Source: Chloroflexota bacterium
Lineage (GTDB): Bacteria > Chloroflexota > Anaerolineae > VGOG01
Direction: 5' to 3'
Length of the DNA: 64,000 bases
Assembly: GCA_030611885.1 (NCBI GenBank)
Contig: JAUWOY010000008.1
Span: 18,352-82,351, forward strand
Positions within the stretch are counted from its first letter, which is position 1. The number at the start of each line of letters is the position of its first letter. The position numbers and the translations under genes are program-made. Positions 42,884-50,945 of the stretch are shown here, one piece after another. The notes under the pieces are model-generated. The model was not told the origin of the DNA. It did not search any database and worked only from the letters and a program-made list of their open reading frames with translations.

Positions 42884-44632
42884 CTAGATGTCGCGCTTCT
42901 CAGCGATGGCCTCTTGAGCCGTTTTGATGAACTCGGCCACCGGGCGCGGCCCCAGGTCCTCCTCGGTGCGCAAGCGCAGGGACACCGTCCCCTCTGCTGC
43001 TTCCCGATCTCCCACCACCAGCATATAAGGTATCTTCTCCAGTTGGGCCTGGCGGATTTTGGCCCTCATGCGCTCGTTGGAATCGTCCACCTCCACGCGC
43101 AAGCCCGCCTCCTTCAACTGGTCCCGAACCTGATAGGCGTAGTCATTGTGGCGGTCGGCGATGGGGATGAGCCTAGCCTGCACCGGCGCCAGCCACACCG
43201 GGAAGGCTCCGCTGTAGTGCTCGATTAGTACGCCGAAGAAGCGCTCCATGGAACCTAGAAGCGTCCGGTGAACCATGTAGGGGCGATGCTCTTGCCCATC
43301 CGAGCCCACGTAGGTCATGTCGAAGCGCCCTGGCAGGTTGAAGTCGAACTGGATGGTCGTGCACTGCCACAGACGGCCCAGGGCATCTTTGATGTGGACG
43401 TCAATCTTGGGGCCGTAGAAGACCGCTTCACCTTCCATCCGCGTGTAAGAGAGCCCCTTCCGCTCCAGGGCCTTGACCAGCGACCCTTCCGCCACCTCCC
43501 ACGTGGCATCGTCACCGATGTACTTCTCCTTGCGCTCCGGATCGCGCACTGAGAGAGCGATTTCGTACTCCTTAAAGCCGAAAGCCCCCAGGATATGTGC
43601 GGTAAGATCCAGGCAGCCCAGGACCTCGTCCTCGATCTGGGCCGGTGTGCAGATGATGTGGGCGTCATCCTGGGTGAAGCCTCGCACCCGCATCAGCCCA
43701 TGCAAGACCCCGCTCCGCTCGTAGCGGTAGACTGTGCCCAACTCTGCCCAACGAAGGGGGAGTTCGCGGTAGCTGCGCATCCTGGTTTTGTAGATCATGA
43801 TGTGGAAGGGGCAGTTCATGGGCTTGATGAAGTACTCCTGGCCCTCGATATCCATGGGCGCGTACATGTTCTCCCGATAGAAATCCAGATGCCCACTCGT
43901 CTGCCACAGCGCTGCCTTGCCGATGTGAGGCGAGTACACGATCTCGTACCCGGCCTTGTAATGCTCCTGTCGCCAGAAATCCTCGATGATGGTGCGAATG
44001 CGTCCCGCTTTGGGATGCCAGAGGATCAAGCCTGGGCCGCCCTCGTCGTGGATGCTGAAGAGGTCCAGCTCCCGGCCCAACCTGCGGTGATCGCGCTTCT
44101 CGATCTCCGCCAGCTTCCGAAGGTAGGCCTCCAGCTCCTCTTGAGTGGCCCAGACTGTGCCGTAGATACGTTGCAGCATGGGCCGCTGCTCGTCGCCCCG
44201 CCAGTAAGCTCCGGCGATGCTAAGCAGCTTGAAAGCCTGCGGGTTGATCTGGCCCGTGTTGTCCAGATGTGGGCCCCGGCAGAGATCGGTGAAGCCATCG
44301 TGGGAGTATGTGGAGATGACCTCTCCTTCCTCCATATCCCTGATGAGCTCCAGCTTGTAGGGCTGGTCGGCGAAGAGCTCTCCTGCTTCCTCGCGGGATA
44401 CTTCGCGGCGCACAAATCGCTTGTGAGCCGCGATGCTCTCCCTCATACGAGACTCGATCTCCCCCAGGTCCTCCGGCGTCAAAGAACGGGGCAAGTCGAA
44501 GTCGTAGTAGAAGCCGTCCTCGATGGGCGGCCCGATGGCCAGCTTGGCCTCAGGAAACATCGCAAGCACCGCCTCGGCCATGACGTGGGACGTGGAGTGG
44601 CGCAGCACATCTAAATCATTCTGTTCAGACAT
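42884..44632 (-). CDS. thrS: Threonyl-tRNA synthetase without TGS domain
   Basis: 582 residues from ATG 44632 (AGGAGG 8 nt upstream, right after the T-box terminator). Begins directly with the editing domain (RHSTSHVMAEAV and FTDLCRGPHLDNT as zinc/editing motifs), then the class II core: KPMNCPFHI, RYERSGVLHGLMRVRGFTQDDAH (motif 2), GSMERFFGVLIEH (motif 3), and the anticodon-binding domain. The N-terminal TGS domain (about 60 residues) of most bacterial enzymes is absent. Residues 164-195 are the source-like counterpart of the segment in the Ig protein. Confidence 0.96.
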   Translation of the reverse strand: MSEQNDLDVLRHSTSHVMAEAVLAMFPEAKLAIGPPIEDGFYYDFDLPRSLTPEDLGEIESRMRESIAAHKRFVRREVSREEAGELFADQPYKLELIRDMEEGEVISTYSHDGFTDLCRGPHLDNTGQINPQAFKLLSIAGAYWRGDEQRPMLQRIYGTVWATQEELEAYLRKLAEIEKRDHRRLGRELDLFSIHDEGGPGLILWHPKAGRIRTIIEDFWRQEHYKAGYEIVYSPHIGKAALWQTSGHLDFYRENMYAPMDIEGQEYFIKPMNCPFHIMIYKTRMRSYRELPLRWAELGTVYRYERSGVLHGLMRVRGFTQDDAHIICTPAQIEDEVLGCLDLTAHILGAFGFKEYEIALSVRDPERKEKYIGDDATWEVAEGSLVKALERKGLSYTRMEGEAVFYGPKIDVHIKDALGRLWQCTTIQFDFNLPGRFDMTYVGSDGQEHRPYMVHRTLLGSMERFFGVLIEHYSGAFPVWLAPVQARLIPIADRHNDYAYQVRDQLKEAGLRVEVDDSNERMRAKIRQAQLEKIPYMLVVGDREAAEGTVSLRLRTEEDLGPRPVAEFIKTAQEAIAEKRDI

Positions 44633-44664
44633 AGTAAATCCTCCTTTTTGACTTATCCTGCAAC

Positions 44665-44965
44665 ACAAAAAACCCCTCACCCTTGGGGCGAGAGGTTTTA
44701 CTCACGCGGTTCCACCCAACTTCAACAACAGATTTGGAAACAAACGGATTTGGCAAAATCCGCTCGTTTCTCAAGCTCGCTGTCCTCTTACGGCTGCTAA
44801 CGGACGCCTCCGTAGCTCCATACTCGACTGATCCAGCCTTTCCGGAGCCCAGCTCGCAGGTGGTTTTCCTTGAGTTCGCTGCTGGCGGGGCTTGCAGTCA
44901 CGACCCCTCCTCCCTGAAGCGCTGCCCTCAAGTACTCGTCCTGGTCATCACTTTTGACTTTGTTC
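44665..44965 (-). promoter_or_regulatory. T-box riboswitch of thrS, Thr (ACC) specifier
   Basis: The T-box GGGTGGAACCGCG is at 44702-44716, followed by a terminator (ACCTCTCGCCCC/GGGTGAGGGGTTTTTT). Stem I: CAGG and CTTGAG on the 5' side pair with CCTG and CTCAAG on the 3' side; the specifier loop between holds ACC followed by A, a Thr codon. ACGGAGGCGTCCGTTA is the stem III region. Uncharged tRNA-Thr would stabilise the antiterminator. Confidence 0.92.
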
Positions 44966-45244
44966 GCTATGCCTTGACACAATCTCTACCTCAGGAACGA
45001 TGACCATCACCGTTTGAACCTGAGGCACTTTTTTCATCCTTACGTAAGCTACGGGCCTATCTCCATCCGGATGTGCTCTCGCCATCTCAAGATTTCTTTG
45101 ACACAGTTCTGGATCATCCTCAGGCAGGAAAACCAGCCTTGCGCTGTTCGGTATCTGATCTAAAATATCGGGATGCTCAAGTGCATACCGCATGAATTCA
45201 GTGTTCAGACTAACGTTTTTTCCAAATGTCTTATTGTTGCTCAT
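44948..45244 (-). CDS. Small uncharacterised protein (DUF5647-like)
   Basis: 98 residues from ATG 45244. MSNNKTFGKNVSLNTEFMRY, then HPDILDQIPNSARLVFLPEDD: a short soluble protein like the DUF5647 family. The start lies 14 nt inside the upstream gene, so the pair is coupled. It ends at the beginning of the T-box. Function unknown. Confidence 0.7.
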   Translation of the reverse strand: MSNNKTFGKNVSLNTEFMRYALEHPDILDQIPNSARLVFLPEDDPELCQRNLEMARAHPDGDRPVAYVRMKKVPQVQTVMVIVPEVEIVSRHSEQSQK

Positions 45245-45578
45245 CTCTTCTTCCCTTTTCATATCTCTCCCTGTACCATTTCCAATTCATCTTGATATCA
45301 TGCTCAGCAAACGTTAAGGCATCATTATAGCTTGGGAAATATAGAGGGGTCTTTATCTCCGTCCCATCCGGGCGCAACTCATCTCTATGCGCAAACCCAT
45401 GAGCCGTGTCATACCTTACAATAGGTTGCCACTTTCCTTCTACCCAGGCCTCGAATTGGACGATGAATTCCAGTATCCTGCCCTTGTGCTTTACAAACCG
45501 TTCCCTCACTCTATTGCCGGGAGACAACTCGACAACGTACTCGACTTCGCTTACCGGCTGATCTGGAGTTTCTTTCAT
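45231..45578 (-). CDS. Small uncharacterised protein
   Basis: 115 residues. EYVVELSPGNRVRERFVKHK, FIVQFEAWVEGKWQPIVRYD, HGFAHRDELRPDG: a compact beta-rich protein with no signal or membrane segment. Overlaps the next small gene. Such paired genes with a DUF5647-type partner suggest an antitoxin-like or toxin-like unit, but nothing here proves it. Confidence 0.65.
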   Translation of the reverse strand: MKETPDQPVSEVEYVVELSPGNRVRERFVKHKGRILEFIVQFEAWVEGKWQPIVRYDTAHGFAHRDELRPDGTEIKTPLYFPSYNDALTFAEHDIKMNWKWYRERYEKGRRDEQQ

Positions 45579-45603
45579 CTAGCTCTTCGCATCCCGTCTC
45601 CAG

Positions 45604-45677
45604 TGGGCGGTACTGGACTCGAACCAGTGACCTCCACGATGTCAACGTGGCACTCTAGCCAACTGAGCTAACCGCCC
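45604..45677 (-). tRNA. tRNA-Val (GAC)
   Basis: Cloverleaf fits: acceptor GGGCGGT/ACCGCCC, anticodon stem CCACG/CGTGG with loop TTGACAT, T arm ACTGG-TTCGAGT-CCAGT. Discriminator A, CCA not encoded. TATAAT at 45687-45692 with TTGCAT 16 bp upstream is its promoter. Confidence 0.97.
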
Positions 45678-45732
45678 ATTGGTTAGATTATACCACAGAA
45701 GCCCCCAAATGCAAATTTGACGCTGCGCCCAT

Positions 45733-45761
45733 TTGGAATGAAAGGTAATCTATGGTACAAT
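45733..45761 (+). promoter_or_regulatory. Promoter of holB-ricT
   Basis: TTGGAA (45733-45738), 17-bp spacer, TACAAT (45756-45761), about 25 nt before the holB ribosome site. Confidence 0.65.
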
Positions 45762-45792
45762 ATTAGTGAAGCAAGTTGTTTAAGGGGGAGCG

Positions 45793-46761
45793 ATGTGGCA
45801 GGTGGTGGGTCATAAGTGGGCGGTGGATCTGTTGAAACGGGCCCTGGCGAGCGGGCGGGTGGCCCACGCTTATCTTCTGACAGGCCCGCCTCAGATAGGC
45901 AAGAGGTCTCTGGCTCTTAACTTCGCCCAGGCTCTAAACTGCCTCGACGAGGAGAAGCCCTGCGGACAGTGCCTGGCCTGCAGCAAGATCGCCCACGGCA
46001 GCCACCCCGATGTCCAGATCATCGAAGGAGAAAATGGAACCCTCAAGATAGACCAGATGCGGGCCTTGCGGCACGAAGCAGTCCTCTCTCCTCTGGAGGG
46101 ACGCTGGAAGGTCTATATCATACGCCAGATGGAGCAAGCCACCGCCGAAGCCGCCAACTGCCTGCTCAAAACACTGGAGGAGCCCCCGTCTAACGTAATC
46201 TTGATGCTTACCGCCAGCGAGGCCGAAGCGCTGTTACCGACCATCGTGTCCCGCTGCCAGGTGCTCAACCTGCGGCCCCTGGCCACCGAAACGGTGCAAA
46301 GGTCCCTCCAGGAGCGATGGGAAGTGGATGCCGAACGAGCTCAGCTTTTGGCCCGGCTCTCCGGCGGCCGGCTGGGCTGGGCAGTGACGGCCAGTCAAAA
46401 CGACGCCATCCTGGCCCGCCGGGAGAAGCATCTCAATGAAATGATGGAACTGCTGAGCCAAGGACGGGTGGAACGCCTGGAGTATGCTCAACAGATCAGC
46501 CTTAATCCTGAAGCTGTGCCAGAGTTGCTCCACCTGTGGCTCAGTTGGTGGCGGGACTTGCTCCTGGCAGCAAGTGGAAGTTCGGTGGGAATCACCAACG
46601 TTGATCGTGAGGACACTTTGAGAATCCAGGCACAGCGGTACAGCCTGGGTCAGGTGCGGGACTTCGTGGAGGCCCTGCGAGCCTCCGTCTGGCGACTGGA
46701 GCGCAACGCCAACACCCGCCTGACTCTGGAAGTGCTGATGCTGAGTCTGCCTACGAGATAG
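45793..46761 (+). CDS. holB: DNA polymerase III delta-prime subunit
   Basis: 322 residues; AAGGGGGAG 2-4 nt before the ATG. Clamp-loader subunit. LLTGPPQIGKRSLAL is the degenerate P-loop normal for delta-prime, CGQCLACSK the zinc module, CLLKTLEEPPSNV and SRCQ the SRC region. Followed by ricT after 9 bp, the same order as holB-yaaT in Firmicutes. Confidence 0.92.
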   Translation: MWQVVGHKWAVDLLKRALASGRVAHAYLLTGPPQIGKRSLALNFAQALNCLDEEKPCGQCLACSKIAHGSHPDVQIIEGENGTLKIDQMRALRHEAVLSPLEGRWKVYIIRQMEQATAEAANCLLKTLEEPPSNVILMLTASEAEALLPTIVSRCQVLNLRPLATETVQRSLQERWEVDAERAQLLARLSGGRLGWAVTASQNDAILARREKHLNEMMELLSQGRVERLEYAQQISLNPEAVPELLHLWLSWWRDLLLAASGSSVGITNVDREDTLRIQAQRYSLGQVRDFVEALRASVWRLERNANTRLTLEVLMLSLPTR

Positions 46762-46770
46762 GGGAATCAA

Positions 46771-47610
46771 ATGCCAAAGATAGTGGGAATTCGTTTTAAA
46801 CCAGTGAGCAAAATCTACTATTTCGACCCTACCGGCTTCGAGGACTTAGAAGCTGGTGATTACGTTATCGTGGAGACGGCACGAGGTCGAGAGGCGGGGG
46901 AGGTAGCCATAGCCCCTAAAGAGGTATCGAAGGACGAGGTGGTCGGCAAATTGAAGGGCCTCGTTCGCCGGGCCGAACCCTGGGACCTGGTGCAGATGGA
47001 GCATTATCGCTGCCTTGAGCCCGAAGCCCTGGAGGTATGCCGGGAAAAGGTGGCGGAGTACGGTCTGCCCATGAAGATGATCAAGGCTGAATATAACTTC
47101 GACGGCAGCCACCTGGCTTTCTACTTCGTGGCCGAGAAACGAGTAGACTTCCGAGATCTGGTACGAGATCTGGCCAAGACCTTCGAGGCGAAGATCGAGT
47201 TGAGGCAGGTCGGGGTGCGCGATGAGGCCAAGTTGATAGGCGGCCTAGGCCGTTGCGGGCGTCCCCTGTGTTGTATTTCCTTCCTCAGCGAATTCAACCC
47301 CGTCTCCATTAAAATGGCAAAACAGCAGAATCTGCCTCTCAGCCCGATGGAGATATCGGGGCTGTGTGGGCGTTTGTTCTGCTGTCTGACCTACGAAAAC
47401 GAGTATTACTCTGAAATCAAAAAGAAACTGCCTCGGGTTGGGAAAAAGGTGAACACCCCCTACGGCCGAGGCAAAGTGATTGGTATCAACGTTCTCAAAG
47501 AAACGGTCAACGTGAAACTAGAGAGCGAAGCGACCGTCGAGCTCCCGGCTGAAGATGTAAAAGATAGAGGCAAAGTTGCCAGAGGGAAACAGCGTCGCGA
47601 CCGAAGCTAA
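46771..47610 (+). CDS. ricT: PSP1-domain protein, RicT/YaaT homologue
   Basis: 279 residues. EVVGKLKGLVRRAE, KAEYNFDGSHLAFYFVAEKRVDF (PSP1 domain), then Cys motifs GGLGRCGRPLCCISFL and SGLCGRLFCCLTYE, which in RicT bind an Fe-S cluster. In Bacillus RicT works with RicA/RicF in RNase Y-dependent mRNA processing; whether that applies here is inference. The end overlaps the convergent PHP gene by 4 bp. Confidence 0.9.
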   Translation: MPKIVGIRFKPVSKIYYFDPTGFEDLEAGDYVIVETARGREAGEVAIAPKEVSKDEVVGKLKGLVRRAEPWDLVQMEHYRCLEPEALEVCREKVAEYGLPMKMIKAEYNFDGSHLAFYFVAEKRVDFRDLVRDLAKTFEAKIELRQVGVRDEAKLIGGLGRCGRPLCCISFLSEFNPVSIKMAKQQNLPLSPMEISGLCGRLFCCLTYENEYYSEIKKKLPRVGKKVNTPYGRGKVIGINVLKETVNVKLESEATVELPAEDVKDRGKVARGKQRRDRS

Positions 47611-48434
47611 GTCCTCATCTTTTTTGCCAGCGCCCGCAGACGTTCCACCGACTCCATAGGTACCCATACGCCTCCCATTTCAACAGTGTCCAGCACGTCC
47701 GGGCCGTGGAAATCGCTCCCCCCCGTGGGTACCAGATCGAATTTGCGGGCCAGAGCAGCCAACCCCCGTATCTCCTCCGCCGAATAGCCGTTGTAGTACA
47801 CCTCCAGGCCCACCAGCCCGGCTTCTACCAAAGAAGGCAGGAAGTGCATTACTTTGAGAGGGTGGGCTAACACGGGCACCCCCCGGGCCTCCTTGACCAA
47901 AGACACGGCTTCTGAAGGGCTAAGTTTGTAGCGCTCCACGTAAGCGGGGCCATTGCGCCCGATGTAAAGGTCAAAAGCCTCGCCCGTGGAAGCCACGTAT
48001 CCCATCTTGAGCATGGACTGGGCGATGTGGGGCCGCCCAACGGAGCCATCGCCCGCCAACTCAGCCACCATCTCCCAGGGCAATGGGAATCCCAGGGCCG
48101 CCAGCTTGACAAGCATCCCCTTAGCCCGCCGGAGACGGGCATCACGCATGGCGCGCAGCTTCCCCCGAAGGGCCGGGTGGTGATGATCGAAGTAGTACCC
48201 CAGCAGGTGAACCTCCTCGTGGGGAACGTCGCAGCTAATCTCCACCCCAGGAATGACTTCAAGCCCTGTGCCCCTGGCTGCCTCCAAAGCCTCGGCAAGG
48301 CCCATCGTCGTGTCATGGTCGGTGATGGCAATGACCAGGAGATCGCGCTCCAGCGCCATGGCCACCAGTTCCGAGGGCGAAAACTGGCCATCGGAGGCAG
48401 TGGTGTGTAAGTGCAGATCAACCCGGCTGATCAT
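47607..48434 (-). CDS. PHP-domain phosphoesterase (RNase AM/YciV-like)
   Basis: 275 residues from ATG 48434, overlapping the spoVS stop as ATGA. RVDLHLHTTASDGQFSP gives the HxH metal ligands, ITDHDT the third, GVEIS, AHPLK, and GGSDFHG the last. This matches the short PHP proteins that hydrolyse 3',5'-nucleoside bisphosphate or act as 5'-3' exonucleases. Exact substrate not shown. Confidence 0.88.
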   Translation of the reverse strand: MISRVDLHLHTTASDGQFSPSELVAMALERDLLVIAITDHDTTMGLAEALEAARGTGLEVIPGVEISCDVPHEEVHLLGYYFDHHHPALRGKLRAMRDARLRRAKGMLVKLAALGFPLPWEMVAELAGDGSVGRPHIAQSMLKMGYVASTGEAFDLYIGRNGPAYVERYKLSPSEAVSLVKEARGVPVLAHPLKVMHFLPSLVEAGLVGLEVYYNGYSAEEIRGLAALARKFDLVPTGGSDFHGPDVLDTVEMGGVWVPMESVERLRALAKKMRT

Positions 48435-48691
48435 CGTGGCTCCACGATCAGCTTCATCGCCGTGCGCTCCTGGCCCTCGATTTCCACCTCGGTGAAAACG
48501 GGAATACAGATCACGTCTATCCCATCGAGAGCAAGATACCCCCTGGCGATGGCCACCGCTTTGACAGCCTGGTTCACCGCTCCCGCCCCGATCGCCTGAG
48601 CCTCCGCTCGTCCGCTTTCTCGAACCACCCCAGCAATGGCTCCCGCCACTGCCGTAGACCTTGATCTCGCTGATACTCTGAGGATTCCCAT
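48431..48691 (-). CDS. spoVS: Stage V sporulation protein S homologue
   Basis: 86 residues; GGGAGG before the ATG. MGILRVSARSRSTAVAGAIA and GAGAVNQAVKAVAIARGYLA match SpoVS, a small Alba-like nucleic-acid-binding fold also found in non-spore-formers. Coupled to the PHP gene. Confidence 0.9.
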   Translation of the reverse strand: MGILRVSARSRSTAVAGAIAGVVRESGRAEAQAIGAGAVNQAVKAVAIARGYLALDGIDVICIPVFTEVEIEGQERTAMKLIVEPR

Positions 48692-48713
48692 GCTTGCCTC
48701 CCATCGTAGCCAT

Positions 48714-49148
48714 AAATGAGCACCCCTTTCCCCCAGGATATTTTACACGATTATCGCAATGTAAGCAAGCTTCCCACTCCCGAGCACTTGGACATAAATA
48801 TTCTTAAAACATTCTAGACTTTAAGATTACTAGCCTAAAATCCATTGCCAAAAAAAGAGGTTTCTGGTAAAATACTTGCGCTTGTGATTTGTCCCCATTT
48901 TTAAAAACTATTGTGTAAACCTGGCTTCCATCTAACACCCCGTGCTCTAAGCTGCACCATAAGCACCTCTCGAGCTCTACGATACCTCTGTGAAAACTCC
49001 AGACCTTCGAGCAAGGATGCTCTAAACATCATTAGGCGTTTACCCCATCCCTGATGAGACATTATTTTCGAGATAATCCCGGGCCGAAGCCAGCCACGGG
49101 TGGCTTAATCAACCAATCATAGTGAGCGAAAGGACAGCGCGAGACGGC
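48714..49148. other. dnaA upstream region
   Basis: AT-rich spacer with one clear promoter for dnaA (48845-48873) and a leader of about 270 nt. No DnaA box matching TTATCCACA and no other gene is seen here. Confidence 0.5.
48845..48873 (+). promoter_or_regulatory. Promoter of dnaA
   Basis: TTGCCA (48845-48850), 17-bp spacer, TAAAAT (48868-48873). Confidence 0.65.
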
Positions 49149-50498
49149 ATGAACGCCGATCAGATCTGGCGAGCAGCGTTAGGTGAATTACAACTGCAAA
49201 TGACCAGGCCCACCTTCGATACCTGGCTCAAGAACACCAGAGCCATCTCCTATGAGGATGGTACTCTCATTATCGGGGTGCACAATGCCTATGCTAAAGA
49301 TTGGCTCGAGAACCGCCTGATGTCCATTATCAAGCGCACCCTGGCGGGCATTGTGGATCGCACTGTAGAGGCAAGATTCGTCCTCGACGTCAAGACCCTT
49401 AACGAGGATGACCCACCGCCCTTGCTGCAATCATCAGTTCCCCAACCCACAGTAGCCATCGCCAAGAATCCCTCGTCAATGATGCTCAATCCAAGATACA
49501 CCTTCTCCACCTTCGTCATCGGCTCCAGCAACCGCCTGGCTCACGCCGCTGCTCTGGCAGTGGCCGAGAATCCAGCCGAGGCCTACAATCCCCTCTTCCT
49601 CTACGGGGGCGCAGGGTTGGGCAAGACCCACCTCATGCACGCCCTGGGCCACACCTGTCAAGACAAAGGCCTCCGAGTGCTCTACGCCTCCTCCGAGAAG
49701 TTCACCAACGAACTCATCAGCTCCATCCGCACCCGCAGCACCGAAGATTTCAGGAATAAATACCGCACCATAGATGTGCTGCTACTGGATGACATTCACT
49801 TCATCGCTGGCAAGGAGAGCACCCAGGAGGAGTTCTTCCATACTTTTAACGCCCTCCATGCTGACAACAAGCAAATCGTCATCTCCAGTGATCGCCCTCC
49901 CAAAGCTATCGTCACCCTGGAGGATCGCTTATGCTCTCGTTTCGAGGGGGGGCTTATAGCCGACATCCAACCACCAGATCTGGAAACTCGCATCGCCATC
50001 TTGCAATTCAAACGGGAATCCCTGCCCATACCTGTGCCTGATCAGGTCATCGAACATATTGCCCACAAGTTCATGAGCAACGTTCGAGAGCTAGAGGGGG
50101 CTTTGAACCGAGTCGTGGCCGAGGCTATGTCAGAAAGACAGCCCCTGACAGTTGAGTCGGCCACCGTCGCTTTGCAGGGCATGCTCACTAATCGAAGAGA
50201 ATGTACACCAGAGGCCGTGATTGAAGCGGTGGCCGATTTCTACTCCCTGAGTCCTGAGGATCTCAAGGGGCGAAGCCGTACCCAGAAAGTGGTTAAACCT
50301 CGTCAGATCGCCATGTATCTGGCACGGCAGGAAACAGAGGCTTCGCTACCCAAGATAGGAAAGGCATTGGGAGGACGCGATCATACCACTGTACTATATA
50401 GCCTCAGAAAGATCGGTGACCTGACAGAGAGGGATGAGATGCTGCGCCGCGAGGTATTAGCCATCAAGAAGATGCTCTACAACAACGGCACAAAATAG
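49149..50498 (+). CDS. dnaA: Chromosomal replication initiator DnaA
   Basis: 449 residues from ATG 49149; a GTG nine codons earlier (49122) is possible, but family proteins begin near MNADQIWRAAL. Domain I (1-90), short linker, AAA+ domain with LFLYGGAGLGKTHLMHALGH (Walker A) and VLLLDDIHFIAGKE (Walker B), and the DNA-binding domain with GGRDHTTVLYSLRKI. Followed by a terminator and a DnaA-box cluster. Confidence 0.97.
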   Translation: MNADQIWRAALGELQLQMTRPTFDTWLKNTRAISYEDGTLIIGVHNAYAKDWLENRLMSIIKRTLAGIVDRTVEARFVLDVKTLNEDDPPPLLQSSVPQPTVAIAKNPSSMMLNPRYTFSTFVIGSSNRLAHAAALAVAENPAEAYNPLFLYGGAGLGKTHLMHALGHTCQDKGLRVLYASSEKFTNELISSIRTRSTEDFRNKYRTIDVLLLDDIHFIAGKESTQEEFFHTFNALHADNKQIVISSDRPPKAIVTLEDRLCSRFEGGLIADIQPPDLETRIAILQFKRESLPIPVPDQVIEHIAHKFMSNVRELEGALNRVVAEAMSERQPLTVESATVALQGMLTNRRECTPEAVIEAVADFYSLSPEDLKGRSRTQKVVKPRQIAMYLARQETEASLPKIGKALGGRDHTTVLYSLRKIGDLTERDEMLRREVLAIKKMLYNNGTK

Positions 50499-50521
50499 CA
50501 CCTCGCTTTACTGCATAACAA

Positions 50522-50566
50522 AACGAGGGAGATGGGTATGTATAGCTAGCCCATCTCCCTCGTTTT
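50522..50566 (+). terminator. Terminator after dnaA
   Basis: AACGAGGGAGATGGG, 13-nt loop, CCCATCTCCCTCGTT, TT: a perfect 15-bp stem. Confidence 0.9.
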
Positions 50567-50579
50567 TCCCCGATCCATT

Positions 50580-50793
50580 TGTTGATAGAACCTGTTGATA
50601 ATCACCCCTTATCTGTGGATAACATAGCGAGTCTGGGGATAACTTTAACAAGTCTATCTGCCTGTCCTTACCCAAGATATTGGACTGTGCTAAAGAACTC
50701 ACCCTATATCTTGTATGAGCGTCTTGATTTCAGTGTAATTCTTGCGAATTTAGCCCGTTTGTCCCCCCGCTTTCATCCCCAACTTTATCCACA
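50580..50793. other. Probable replication origin (DnaA-box cluster)
   Basis: DnaA boxes: TGTTGATAG (50580), TGTTGATAA (50593), perfect TGTGGATAA (50614), TGGGGATAA (50634), all in one orientation with 13-21 bp between starts, and a perfect TTATCCACA (50785) in the other. The region is gene-free, runs to 50945, has AT-rich stretches, and lies right after dnaA. Origin function is inferred. Confidence 0.75.
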
Positions 50794-50945
50794 CCCCTGT
50801 TTGCTAAAAACTAACCCCTACTGCCCATAGATTGTATCCTCTTGCTACCCTGCCCCAACCACTAGTTCCACTTCCCCCGAACCCCAACTCTTTCCACTTC
50901 CCCACAAGCTCTACTACTACTATTATATTTATAAATAAACTGAGG

